From the NCBI RefSeq assembly GCF_030317205.1, contig NZ_JASZYB010000001.1:1302001-1366000 (forward strand): a stretch of DNA of 64,000 nt, in the 5' to 3' direction. How positions within the stretch are numbered: the first letter of the stretch is position 1; every line of letters starts with the position of its first letter. The translations under genes were made by a program, and so were the position numbers. Below are positions 42,819 through 51,200 of this stretch, in pieces. Source of the DNA: Variovorax sp. J2L1-78. GTDB lineage: Bacteria; Pseudomonadota; Gammaproteobacteria; Burkholderiales; Burkholderiaceae_C. The notes under the pieces are model-generated. The model was given only the letters and a program-made list of their open reading frames with translations. It was not told the origin of the DNA and ran no database searches.

Positions 42819-43531
42819 CGGCCGATTGTAGGAATCGAGGCGGGAGCCTCGATCAGCCCCTGAAGCCGGCGCACATCACGCACGACCAGCGCCCGACCGT
42901 CCTTCTCCACCACGCCGGACCGCGCCAGGATGCCGAGTTCGCGTGTGACCTGCTCGCGCGCCGTGCTGATCTGGTTCGCCAGTTCGAGGTGCGTGGGCAG
43001 CGGGTCAATCCGCGCCCGGTTGTCGACCACGCCCGCGGCCTGCGCCAGGCGCAGCAGCGCCGCGTGCAGCCGCTGCGGCACGCCCACGGTGCTGAGGTCG
43101 ATCACCCGTTCGGACAGTTCGCGCACCCGCGCGGCCAGGCCGCGCATCACGCGCAGGGCCACGTCGGGCTCCTCGCGCAGCAACGCCAGGAAGCCCGCGG
43201 GGTCGAGCACCGCGACCACGCAGGGGCTGAGCGTCACGACGTCTGCGCTGCGCGGCTTGCCGTCGATGGCCGCGATGTCGCCGAAGTACTCGCCTTCGGT
43301 CGAGTCCCGAAAGGTCACCTGCCGACCGTTGGTGGCGTAGGTCGTGACACGCAGGCGTCCCGAGACCAGGAAGTACACGTCGCTGAGCGCTTCGGATCGC
43401 ACCAGCAGCGACTTGCCGGCCGGCACGTTCTGCCACCGGCAACGCTGCGCGAGCGCATCGAGGCGCGCCGGCGACAGGCCTTCCAGCAGCGCGATGCGAC
43501 TGAGCGCGAGGCTGGAGCGACCGGGTGTCAT
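42815..43531 (-). CDS. Crp/Fnr-family regulator, cyclic-nucleotide type
   Basis: A 238-residue regulator. The cNMP-binding domain (about 10-125) has the phosphate-binding cassette GEYFGDIAAIDGKPRSA; Arg94 and Ser95 match CRP Arg82 and Ser83, and Asp85 replaces Glu72. The HTH recognition helix has AREQVTREL, giving the Arg192-Glu193-Arg197 trio that reads TGTGA in CRP. No N-terminal cysteines for an Fe-S cluster are present, so it is not FNR-like. A perfect TGTGA-N6-TCACA site lies 33 bases upstream. A class III cyclase gene lies 0.7 kb away. It probably autoregulates and responds to cAMP or cGMP. The ATG at 43531 is chosen over upstream frame extension. Confidence 0.88.
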   Translation of the reverse strand: MTPGRSSLALSRIALLEGLSPARLDALAQRCRWQNVPAGKSLLVRSEALSDVYFLVSGRLRVTTYATNGRQVTFRDSTEGEYFGDIAAIDGKPRSADVVTLSPCVVAVLDPAGFLALLREEPDVALRVMRGLAARVRELSERVIDLSTVGVPQRLHAALLRLAQAAGVVDNRARIDPLPTHLELANQISTAREQVTRELGILARSGVVEKDGRALVVRDVRRLQGLIEAPASIPTIGR

Positions 43532-43563
43532 CGCACACCACGTCGGCACGACCTGTCGAAAGC

Positions 43564-43579
43564 TGTGAGCAGGCTCACA
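43564..43579. promoter_or_regulatory. Perfect CRP-type site TGTGA-N6-TCACA
   Basis: TGTGAGCAGGCTCACA is fully symmetric, with seven-base arms, and matches the E. coli CRP consensus. It lies 33 bases from the Crp-type regulator start and 84 bases from the start of the small exported protein at 43663. The regulator encoded next to it has the matching recognition residues. A direct repeat GTGAC-N4-GTGAC follows about 25 bases downstream. Confidence 0.75.
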
Positions 43580-43662
43580 TCCCTTTCGGCCGCCGATCGG
43601 CACAGTGACATCCGTGACGGCAGCGATCCCCGCTCACCGCACGCACATCCGGAGTACACATC

Positions 43663-44112
43663 ATGAATGCCAAGCAAATTCTCAGCATCTCTGTCCTGGC
43701 GCTGGTCGCGCCCGTCTTCGCTCAAACCGTCCCGGCCGAAGCCTGGGTGGGCGCGCCGCTGCACGCCGTGAGCGCGGCCAGCCGCGACGACGTGATCGGC
43801 GAATTCATCGCCGCGCGCGCCGAAGCGTCGGCGCCGCAGGAACTGCGCGTCGGACCCGCGCCGACGCCGACCGGCGCACTGACCAGCGCCGAGGTCGCCG
43901 CCGACCTGAACCTCTGGATCCGTTCGGGCATGGCCCAGGTGGCGGGTCAGGAGAACTTCGACCCGAACGCGCCGGCCTTCCGCGCGCAGCTGGCGGTCTT
44001 CGAACAGATGCGCCACGGCCCGGCCTTCGTGGCCGAGGTCGAGCGCATCCGCCACGGCGGGCTGGCCGTGATCACCAGCGCGCAGGCCGAAGACGGCACG
44101 GTGGCCCGCTGA
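43663..44112 (+). CDS. Small exported protein with DUF4148-like features
   Basis: A 149-residue exported protein (signal to about residue 21). It has a DUF4148-like SREEV-type repeat in TGALTSAEVAADLNLWIRSGM and helical regions otherwise. I do not recognise a clear function. The ATG has GGAG eight bases upstream. It is divergent from the Crp-type gene and shares the CRP-type site with it, so cyclic-nucleotide control is likely. It is convergent with the cyclase gene; a strong hairpin lies in the 76-base gap. Confidence 0.72.
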   Translation: MNAKQILSISVLALVAPVFAQTVPAEAWVGAPLHAVSAASRDDVIGEFIAARAEASAPQELRVGPAPTPTGALTSAEVAADLNLWIRSGMAQVAGQENFDPNAPAFRAQLAVFEQMRHGPAFVAEVERIRHGGLAVITSAQAEDGTVAR

Positions 44113-44124
44113 CCGCCGGGTGGG

Positions 44125-44153
44125 GCTGGCCGTCATGGGGACATGCGGCCAGC
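44125..44153. terminator. Hairpin between convergent genes
   Basis: GCTGGCCG and CGGCCAGC pair perfectly, with CATG-GGGA-CATG pairing inside after one bulged T. It is strong but has no U-run on either strand. It probably marks the end of one or both of the convergent transcripts. Confidence 0.45.
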
Positions 44154-44188
44154 ACATCCATCGACCGCCGGCGTGGCAGGTGCGGGTC

Positions 44189-45349
44189 TCATTCGGCATC
44201 GCTCGCATCCCCTGACCCCACGCCCAGCACGCGCGCCGCGCGCACCTTCCGGTGGAAGCCCTTCAGGTCCAGTTCGCCCGCATCCTCGATGCGCCACCGC
44301 ACACCCCCCACCTCCTTGTCCTGCGCCTCTTGCACGGCGGCCCGGACCCGCGGCGAGATGAGGATCTCCCCGCCCGCCGCCTCGCCGCACAGGCGCGCGG
44401 CCAGGTTCGTCACGGTGCCGATCGCCCCATAGTCGATGCGGCCGTCGAAGCCGATGCCGCCAAGCGTCGCGAACCCCTGCGCGATGCCGATGCCCATGTG
44501 CAGGTCGTATCCGCGGCGACGCCACTGGGTGCTGAGCACCATCATCGCGCGCTGCATCTCGATGGCCATGCGCACCGCCCGCTGCGGCGCATCGGGCAGT
44601 GGCTGCGGATCGTTGAAGAAGATCATCATGCCGTCGCCCGAGAAGCGCTCCAGCGTTCCCTCGTGCGCCAGCACCAGCCGGCCCATGGCCGCGTGGTACT
44701 GGCCCAGCACCCCCATCACCTCTTCGGGGTCGGAGGTCTCGGTGAAGGCCGTGAAGCCGCGCAGGTCGAGGAAGACCACGGTGATCTCGCACCGGTGGCT
44801 GCGCAGCGGGTCGTCGGCGCCGCCCGCAAGAATGGCTTCGGCCAGGGCCGGCGAGAAGAAGCGCTTGAGACGGCTGACGCGTTCGAGCTGACGCACGCCC
44901 TCCTCCACGCGCTGTTCCAGCGTCCGGTTCCAGGCCTGCAGTTCGAGGCGCTGCCGCTGGACCTCGTCGTAGAGCGACTTGACGCGCAGCAGCGAACGCA
45001 CACGGGCCATCAGTTCGGCCTGATGAATCGGCTTGCTCAGAAAGTCGTCCGCGCCCGCCTCCAGCCCCTTGACCCGCTCCTGCTCCGGATCGAGTGCGGT
45101 CACCAGCACCACGGGCAACACCGCGCACGACGGGTCGGCCCGGATGGCGCGGCACACGTCGTAGCCGTTCATGCCGGGCATCATCACGTCCAGCAGCACC
45201 AGGTCCGGCGGGTCCGCCGCGATGCAGCGCAAGGCCGCCTCGCCGGAGTCCGCGGTGCGCGTGCGAAATCCACGCGCCGCCAGGATGCCGGCCAACAACC
45301 GGACGTTGCGGTCGACGTCGTCCACGATCAGGATCGCCGCCGCGCTCAC
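44189..45349 (-). CDS. Response regulator fused to a class III adenylate/guanylate cyclase
   Basis: A 386-residue protein. The receiver is at residues 1-120 with phospho-acceptor Asp54 in LVLLDVMMPGMNGYD and Lys in LSKPIHQ. A coiled coil follows (YDEVQRQRLELQAWNRTLEQRVEEGVRQLERV, about 135-175), then the cyclase domain. The two metal Asps are in VVFLDLRGFT and FSGDGMM; the transition-state Asn and Arg are in TNLAARL. The purine-specificity positions are Arg (before FSGDG) and Gly, neither the Lys/Asp of adenylate nor the Glu/Cys of guanylate cyclases. GTG start, overlapping the kinase stop by four bases. Phosphorylation by the kinase probably controls nucleotide synthesis. Confidence 0.9.
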   Translation of the reverse strand: MSAAAILIVDDVDRNVRLLAGILAARGFRTRTADSGEAALRCIAADPPDLVLLDVMMPGMNGYDVCRAIRADPSCAVLPVVLVTALDPEQERVKGLEAGADDFLSKPIHQAELMARVRSLLRVKSLYDEVQRQRLELQAWNRTLEQRVEEGVRQLERVSRLKRFFSPALAEAILAGGADDPLRSHRCEITVVFLDLRGFTAFTETSDPEEVMGVLGQYHAAMGRLVLAHEGTLERFSGDGMMIFFNDPQPLPDAPQRAVRMAIEMQRAMMVLSTQWRRRGYDLHMGIGIAQGFATLGGIGFDGRIDYGAIGTVTNLAARLCGEAAGGEILISPRVRAAVQEAQDKEVGGVRWRIEDAGELDLKGFHRKVRAARVLGVGSGDASDAE

Positions 45350-47778
45350 GCCGGAACCTCCAGGCCCTGCAGGGGCAAGGTGAAGCGGAAGGTCGAGCCC
45401 TCGCCCAGCCGGCTGGTCAGGCTCAGCTGGCCGCCATGCAGTTCGACGAAACGGCGCGACAGCGGCAGGCCCAGGCCCGTGCCCTGCGCCTTGCGCACCC
45501 GATCGCCACCGCCCTGGCGGAATTCCTCGAAGACGATGGTCTGATCTTCCATCGCGATGCCCACGCCCGTGTCGGAGACGCTCAGTTCGGCGATCGGCTG
45601 CGCGTCGACATCGGCGCGGCGTGCGCACAGCCGGATGCTGCCGCCCGGCGGCGTGAACTTCAGCGCGTTCGACAGCAGGTTGATCACCACCTGCTTGACC
45701 TTGCGCGCGTCCGCGATCCATTCCTCCAGCCCCGGCCCGACCTCGACCGACAGCGACAGGCCGGCGCGCTGCGCACGTTCGCGCACCAGCGTGAGCGCAT
45801 CGTCCAGCAGCAGGCCGAGGTTGAAGCAGCTCAAGTCCAGCTCCATGCGCCCCGCCTCGATCTTCGAGAGGTCGAGCACGTCGTTGATCAGCGAGAGCAG
45901 GTGCCGACCGGACGAATGGATGTCGCGCAGGTACTCGAGCTGCCGCTCGTTGATGTCGCCGAACAGGCCCTCGCTCAGCACCTCGGAGAAACCGATGATG
46001 GCGTTGAGCGGGGTGCGCAGTTCGTGGGTCATGTTCGCGAGAAAGGCCGACTTGTGGCGGTTGGCGATCTCGAGCTGCCGGCTTTTCTCTTCGATCTCGC
46101 GGAACATGCGCGCGTTTTGGATGGCGATCACCGCCTGGTCGGCGAAGGTCTCGACCAGGCGCACCTGCGCCGCCGGGAAGCCGCCCGGTGCGTCGCGCGA
46201 AACGGCGATCACACCCACGGCCGTGCCTTCGCGCAGCATCGGCACCGCGAGGGCGGAACCGACGCCGTCGTGGGCCGGCCGGTCCGCCGCGGGACCATCG
46301 GCGTGCAGCGTGTGCGCCTCGCGAAACGCACGCGCGACCAGGGCCGGGTCGTCGAAGGCCAGCAAGGGGCGCGGATCGACATCATCGAGGTGGCCCGCGT
46401 GGCCGGCCGCAGGAAGCAGGCCGTCGTCTTCCGGCAGCCAGATCCGGCAGCCCTGCGCGCGGCAGAGTGTCAGCAGCCGCTGCGTCACGGCCTCCAGCAC
46501 CGGCTGCAGATCGGTCGGCGACCGGCTCAGCACCCGCAGGATCTCGGCCGTGGCCGTCTGGAACTCGAGCGATGCGCTCAGTTCGGCGGTGCGCACCGCC
46601 ACCTTGCGTTCGAGCTCGCCATACGACTCGCGCAGCTGGGCCGACATGCGGTTGAACTGCGCGGCCAGGCCCTCGAGTTCGTCGCCGGTGTTCACCACGA
46701 TCTGCTGGTCGAGTTCGCCTTCGCCGATGCGCCGCGCACCCCGCGCCAGCGTGCGGATCGGCTGCACCATGCGCCGGGCGAGCAGCGACGCGGCCAGCGC
46801 CGAGACCGCGAGGCCCGCCAGCAGCAGCAGCACCGCCCGGAGGATCGAGGCATCGAGCTTGGCGTACACCTCCGAGATCGGTTGCTCCACGAAAACCCGC
46901 CAGCCCAGCGGCTGGATCAGCGCGGTCGAGGTCAGGACGGCCGCCCCCTGCAGGTCCTGCGAGACCATGGCCTCGTCGTGCTGCGCACCGCCCTGTGCCG
47001 CTGCGCGCACATGCGCGAGTGCGGCGACGCTGGTCTTGCGCAGCACCAGCCCGATGTCCGGATGGGCCACCAGCAGGCCGTCGCGGTCGACCACATAGGC
47101 CTTGCCGTTCTGGCCCACCTGGATGCGCGACACCACGTCCCAGATGAACTTCAGGTTCAGCTGCGCGATCGTCACGCCGCCCTGGTCGCCGCCGGCGCGG
47201 ATGGCCACCGTCATGTAGGGCTCGGTGTCGCGGTTGAAGTAGACCGGGCCGAACCACGGGGCCTCGGCCACGGCCTCGCGGAAAGCCGGCTCCGCGGAGC
47301 GATCGATGGCCGAGCCCATGGTGTCCAGCCCCAGGCGCGAGACGGCGATCTGCTCGCGGCCGCGACGGTCGAGCTGCGCGATGTCGGTCACCTCGGGTGC
47401 CTGCCGCAGCAGCCGCCAGAACTCCGTGCGGCGCGCCTCCAGGTCGGACGCATCGAGCTGCGCGAGGGACGCATAGCCCAGCTGCTGGGTGAGCTGCTGG
47501 ACGTACTGCTCGATGCGCGACGCGGCGCTGATGGCCTTCTCCTTCTCCAGGCTGGCCAACGCGGACTTGTTCTCCTGGTAGGAGAAATAGAGCCCGATCG
47601 CGCTCGAGACGCCCAGCACCATCGTCACCAGGAACAGCATCAGCAACAGGTAGCGGCGAAACAGCCGGCCGCGATGGATCTCGCGCGTGGCGGGCGACCA
47701 CAGCCACAGGCGCTTCATGCCCGAGGGCGACGCGCGCGCGTCCGGCAGCGGATGGGGCGAGGAGTCCGGCAGAGACAT
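45346..47778 (-). CDS. Membrane sensor histidine kinase (dCache-HAMP-GAF-HisKA)
   Basis: An 810-residue kinase. Membrane segments lie near 43-64 and 312-335. The periplasmic region between them is dCache-like (AYVVDRDGLLVAHPDIG, LGWRVFVEQPISEVY). HAMP (about 336-388), GAF (about 420-555), HisKA with His585 in ANMTHELRTPLNAIIGFSE, and HATPase (VINLLSNALKFTPPGG, GTGLGLPLSRRFVELHGG) follow. No receiver is attached, so the cyclase-bearing regulator encoded immediately downstream (four-base overlap) is the obvious target. I chose the ATG at 47778; an ATG at 47718 is possible. It is divergent from a substrate-binding protein gene. Confidence 0.9.
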   Translation of the reverse strand: MSLPDSSPHPLPDARASPSGMKRLWLWSPATREIHRGRLFRRYLLLMLFLVTMVLGVSSAIGLYFSYQENKSALASLEKEKAISAASRIEQYVQQLTQQLGYASLAQLDASDLEARRTEFWRLLRQAPEVTDIAQLDRRGREQIAVSRLGLDTMGSAIDRSAEPAFREAVAEAPWFGPVYFNRDTEPYMTVAIRAGGDQGGVTIAQLNLKFIWDVVSRIQVGQNGKAYVVDRDGLLVAHPDIGLVLRKTSVAALAHVRAAAQGGAQHDEAMVSQDLQGAAVLTSTALIQPLGWRVFVEQPISEVYAKLDASILRAVLLLLAGLAVSALAASLLARRMVQPIRTLARGARRIGEGELDQQIVVNTGDELEGLAAQFNRMSAQLRESYGELERKVAVRTAELSASLEFQTATAEILRVLSRSPTDLQPVLEAVTQRLLTLCRAQGCRIWLPEDDGLLPAAGHAGHLDDVDPRPLLAFDDPALVARAFREAHTLHADGPAADRPAHDGVGSALAVPMLREGTAVGVIAVSRDAPGGFPAAQVRLVETFADQAVIAIQNARMFREIEEKSRQLEIANRHKSAFLANMTHELRTPLNAIIGFSEVLSEGLFGDINERQLEYLRDIHSSGRHLLSLINDVLDLSKIEAGRMELDLSCFNLGLLLDDALTLVRERAQRAGLSLSVEVGPGLEEWIADARKVKQVVINLLSNALKFTPPGGSIRLCARRADVDAQPIAELSVSDTGVGIAMEDQTIVFEEFRQGGGDRVRKAQGTGLGLPLSRRFVELHGGQLSLTSRLGEGSTFRFTLPLQGLEVPA

Positions 47779-47903
47779 CACGCCCGTGATTGGACCCGCC
47801 GTGCCGCGCGATGGGAAGGCGCTGCGGGTAGGCCGCATGGCCGATGCGCCTAGCGCGACCGTGGTGTTCCGCGAGGCTCGCGGCGGCGCAGAATGCCTCG
47901 CAG

Positions 47904-48914
47904 ATGGTCTTCCCAACCCCGCTCGGCAGAACGACGCGCCGGTGGCTCTGCGCGGTGCTGGGCGTGCTCGTGCCGCTGTGGGCCGACGGGGCGCAAGCGC
48001 AGCAGACGCGGCGCATCCCGCGCATCGGCTACCTGGCTGCCGTCTCCGCCAGTGCCGATGCGCCACGCCTGTCCGCCTTTCGCAAGGGGCTGAGCGACCT
48101 GGGCTATGTCGAAGGCCAGAGCATCTTGATCGAGTACCGCCACGAGAGCGGTGACCTGCAGCGCCTGCCGGGCCTGGCGGCCGAGCTGCTCCGCCAGGAC
48201 ATCGACGTGCTGGTGGCGGTCACGTCCAACGCCGCGCAGGCGGCGCAGCGCACCACCACCACGACGCCGATCGTCTTCATGGGCGTGACCGACCCGATCG
48301 CCATCGGCCTGGCGAAGAGCCTCGCGCACCCGGGTGGCAACAGCACCGGCATCACCAATGTCGCGGCCATCCTCAGCGGCAAGCGGCTCGAGCTGCTGAA
48401 GGAAGTGCTGCCGCAGGTCACGCGCATCGCCGTGATGTGGGACCCGCAGGCGCCCGGTTCCATTCCACAGTGGGACGCGAGCCAGGACCCGGCGCGCACG
48501 CTGGGGCTGACGCTGGTGTCGATGCCGACCAGCCAGGCGTCGGACTATGCGACGGCCTTCGCGGAGGCGGTGCGCTCCAGGAGCGGCGCGGTCTGGGTCA
48601 CGCTCAACCCGGTGGCGAACTCCAACCAGAAGCTCATCGCCGACCTCGCCCTGGCGCGCGGCCTTCCCACCATCTGCGCGCGGGGCGACTACGCCGAGAA
48701 CGGCTGCATGATGGCCTACGGCCCCGGCTACGGCACCGAGGGCAAGGACGGCGCGCGCTATGTCGACCGCATCCTCAAGGGCGCGCGCCCGGCCGACCTG
48801 CCGATCGAGCAGCCGACCAAGTTCGAGCTGCTGATCAACCTGAAGACCGTCAAGCAACTGGGCCTGACCATTCCGCGCGCCGTGCTGAACCGCGCGGACA
48901 AGGTCATCCACTGA
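47904..48914 (+). CDS. ABC transporter substrate-binding protein (ABC_sub_bind type)
   Basis: A 336-residue exported protein (signal to about residue 34, ADGAQAQ). The pattern of the ABC_sub_bind family is clear: RIGYLAAVSASADAPRLSAFRKGLSDLGYVEGQ, PIVFMGVTDPIAIGLAKSLAHPGGNSTGIT, and ILKGARPADLPIEQPTKFELLINLKTVKQLGLTIP. Burkholderiales carry many copies. No permease or ATPase gene is adjacent. It is divergent from the sensor kinase (125 bases between starts), so it could deliver a ligand to the kinase sensor rather than serve transport. That is inference. Confidence 0.87.
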   Translation: MVFPTPLGRTTRRWLCAVLGVLVPLWADGAQAQQTRRIPRIGYLAAVSASADAPRLSAFRKGLSDLGYVEGQSILIEYRHESGDLQRLPGLAAELLRQDIDVLVAVTSNAAQAAQRTTTTTPIVFMGVTDPIAIGLAKSLAHPGGNSTGITNVAAILSGKRLELLKEVLPQVTRIAVMWDPQAPGSIPQWDASQDPARTLGLTLVSMPTSQASDYATAFAEAVRSRSGAVWVTLNPVANSNQKLIADLALARGLPTICARGDYAENGCMMAYGPGYGTEGKDGARYVDRILKGARPADLPIEQPTKFELLINLKTVKQLGLTIPRAVLNRADKVIH

Positions 48915-48924
48915 GGCCACGGCT

Positions 48925-49896
48925 TCATGCCGCCATGGCCATGGCGACGCGCGGCACGGCATGGGCCAATGGCGCGAGCGCGGCCTGGATGCGCTGCATC
49001 TGCGATGCGCTCACCAGACTGGCGAGCACCTTCTGGAAGCGAGGCTCGCCCGCGCCCGAGACGATGTACTGCCAGCGATACGCCTTGAGGACCACGGCAT
49101 GGACGTCGGCCGCCCGCTCGTCGTCATCGTCCATGCCGCAGGCATGCAGGAAGTACGCCGCGTCGCACCGGGCTTGCGCCTGCAGGATGCCGTCGACGCC
49201 GGCGATCAGCGCGATCAGGTCGTCCACCGCCCGGTCGCGCTCGGCATCCGAAGCGAGCTTCGCGTCCTCGCGGACCCACTCCAGTTCGTCGATGATCGCG
49301 TGCTGCGATTCCTCCTTCCAGTGGTACAGGAAGACATCCTTGAAGAGCGGCGACAGCCCCTCCGCGCCCTCGATGCTGGCGCGGTAGTGGGCCTGGGAGA
49401 AGAGCTCGATGTGGCAGGTCAGCGCCAGCACCGCCCAGGTGCTTTTGCCGAGTACGAAACCCGCGACATCGTCGGGCGCGACGTCGAACCGATAGCCGGC
49501 CGGCATCCGGGCCGCCACCAGCGCCTCGATGCGCCGGAACAGCGCCTGGTGCTTCAGTTCCTCGTCGGTGAAGCGGACGATGGCCTCGAGCGCCGTCTGG
49601 TCGCCCAGCCAGTGGTCGCGGCTCACCTCCAGCATCTTGGCGCCGATGAAGCGCTCGACGAGCCCGAACATGTGGGCGTAGGTCCGGCCCTGCACCTGGC
49701 TCATGAACAGCTTCTCGCGCGCATCCAGCCAGGGCAGCTCATCGGCCAGCGAGAGCCCTTCCGGAAGAAAACGGTCGGCCAGATGGAATTCGCGCCCGCG
49801 GATGACGTCGCGGTCGATGTCCCAGCGCACGCGCTTGGACGCCTCGATCGTCCTCGCGTAGCGCTGCGTGTCGGTGAAAGCGGGGGTGGATGACAT
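48925..49896 (-). CDS. Uncharacterised ferritin-like diiron protein
   Basis: A 323-residue soluble helical protein. It has the full diiron ligand pattern of a four-helix bundle: Glu81 in LVERFIG, Glu113-x-x-His116 in DEELKHQALF, Glu164 in CHIELFSQAH and Glu196-x-x-His199 in KEESQHAIID. The region around residues 40-60 (FLPEGLSLADELPWLDAREKLFMSQVQGRTYAHMFG) is long and conserved-looking. This could be a diiron oxygenase of the AurF-like superfamily or a storage/scavenging protein. It converges on the substrate-binding gene, with ten bases between. I do not know its substrate. Confidence 0.75.
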   Translation of the reverse strand: MSSTPAFTDTQRYARTIEASKRVRWDIDRDVIRGREFHLADRFLPEGLSLADELPWLDAREKLFMSQVQGRTYAHMFGLVERFIGAKMLEVSRDHWLGDQTALEAIVRFTDEELKHQALFRRIEALVAARMPAGYRFDVAPDDVAGFVLGKSTWAVLALTCHIELFSQAHYRASIEGAEGLSPLFKDVFLYHWKEESQHAIIDELEWVREDAKLASDAERDRAVDDLIALIAGVDGILQAQARCDAAYFLHACGMDDDDERAADVHAVVLKAYRWQYIVSGAGEPRFQKVLASLVSASQMQRIQAALAPLAHAVPRVAMAMAA

Positions 49897-50075
49897 GGCG
49901 GCTCCTCTGGGGTGATGCGTCGGATCGACGTGCTTGCATCATTCGAGAACCGCGCCCGCCGCGCATGGGGGCGATGTCCCGCGCACGCCCGCGCGGCCCA
50001 CGAAAGCGCGCTGTTCGTGGGCTGCCTGTCCCATCTGCGCGGTGTCCACGGGAGCCTGGCGCCGGATAATGCGGC

Positions 50076-51146
50076 ATGCAGTTCCGCCAGACGCTCCGCT
50101 TCTGCACGGCAAGGGACGGCACGCGGATCGCGGTCGCATCGGTCGGCTCCGGTCCGCCGCTGGTTCGCGCCGCGCACTGGCTCAGCCATGTCGAGCACGA
50201 CCAGGCCAGCCCGGTGTGGCGCCCCTGGCTGGCCGAACTCGCACGCCATCACACCTACATCCGCTACGACCAGCGCGGCTGCGGCCTGTCCGACCGCGAG
50301 GTGTCCGACCTGTCGCTCGATGCCTGGGTGGGCGACCTCGAAGCGGTGGTCGACAGCCTCAAGCTGCGGCGCTTCCCGCTCATCGGCATGTCGCAGGGGG
50401 GCGCCGTGGCCGTCGCCTACGCGCTGCGCCATCCCGAGCGGGTGTCGCACCTGGTGCTGGTGGGCGCCTATGCACGCGGGGCGTTGGTGCGCGCCACGGG
50501 CGACAAGGACCGGCTCGAGGCCCAGACGCTGGTGAACCTGATCCGGCTGGGCTGGGGACGCGACAACCCGGCCTTCCGGCAGGTGTTCACCAACCTCTTC
50601 ATTCCGGGCGGCACACCGGCGCAGCACCAGTGGTGGAACGAGCTCGAGCGACTGACGTCGAGCGCGGACAACGCGGCGCGCACGCTCGAGGCCTTCCATC
50701 GCGTGGACGTGTCCGATCTGGCGTGTCGCCTGCAGGTGCCCACGCTGGTCCTGCATGCGCGGGGCGATGCGCGGGTGCCGTTCGACGAAGGCCGCCAGCT
50801 GGCCGCGTTGATTCCGGGCGCGCGCTTCGTTCCGCTGGACAGCGACAACCATGTGCTGCTCGACAGCGAGCCCGCGTGGCCGCACTTCCTGGCGGAGGTG
50901 GCCGGCTTCCTGCAGATGGCGGCGATGCCCGCGGCCGACGCCGCCGCCAGCGAGGCCGGTTTGACACCGGCCGAGCGCGAGGTCCTGCGCCTGGTGGTGG
51001 CGGGGCTCGACAATTCGGCCATCGCGCGCCAGCTCCGCAAGCGCGAGAAGACCGTGCGCAACCAGGTCTCCAGCATCTTCGACAAGCTCGGCGTGCGCAC
51101 GCGGGCCGAAGCCATCGTCCAGGTACGCGACCGCGATGCCGCCTGA
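50076..51146 (+). CDS. Alpha/beta hydrolase fused to a LuxR-type DNA-binding domain
   Basis: A 356-residue protein. Residues 1-280 are an alpha/beta hydrolase with intact triad: Ser106 in GMSQGG, Asp231 in ARGDARVPF, His259 in DSDNHVLL. Residues 294-350 are a LuxR HTH: LTPAEREVLRLVVAGLDNSAIARQL, KREKTVRNQVSSIFDKLGVRTRAEAI. The fusion suggests a regulator whose hydrolase-like domain binds or degrades its inducer. It is divergent from the diiron protein gene, 179 bases apart, and may control it. The first residues match hydrolase family starts, so the ATG at 50076 is likely. Confidence 0.85.
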   Translation: MQFRQTLRFCTARDGTRIAVASVGSGPPLVRAAHWLSHVEHDQASPVWRPWLAELARHHTYIRYDQRGCGLSDREVSDLSLDAWVGDLEAVVDSLKLRRFPLIGMSQGGAVAVAYALRHPERVSHLVLVGAYARGALVRATGDKDRLEAQTLVNLIRLGWGRDNPAFRQVFTNLFIPGGTPAQHQWWNELERLTSSADNAARTLEAFHRVDVSDLACRLQVPTLVLHARGDARVPFDEGRQLAALIPGARFVPLDSDNHVLLDSEPAWPHFLAEVAGFLQMAAMPAADAAASEAGLTPAEREVLRLVVAGLDNSAIARQLRKREKTVRNQVSSIFDKLGVRTRAEAIVQVRDRDAA

Positions 51147-51200
51147 CGCCGTGCTGCTAAGCTTTGGACCGAAGTACCGCGCTCCGAGCGGTGACCGTCC

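Noticed and set aside
47777..47790. ATCAC-N4-GTGAT palindrome at the kinase start as a second CRP-type site
   Set aside because: The arms are in inverted order compared with TGTGA-N6-TCACA and only five bases long; likely chance.
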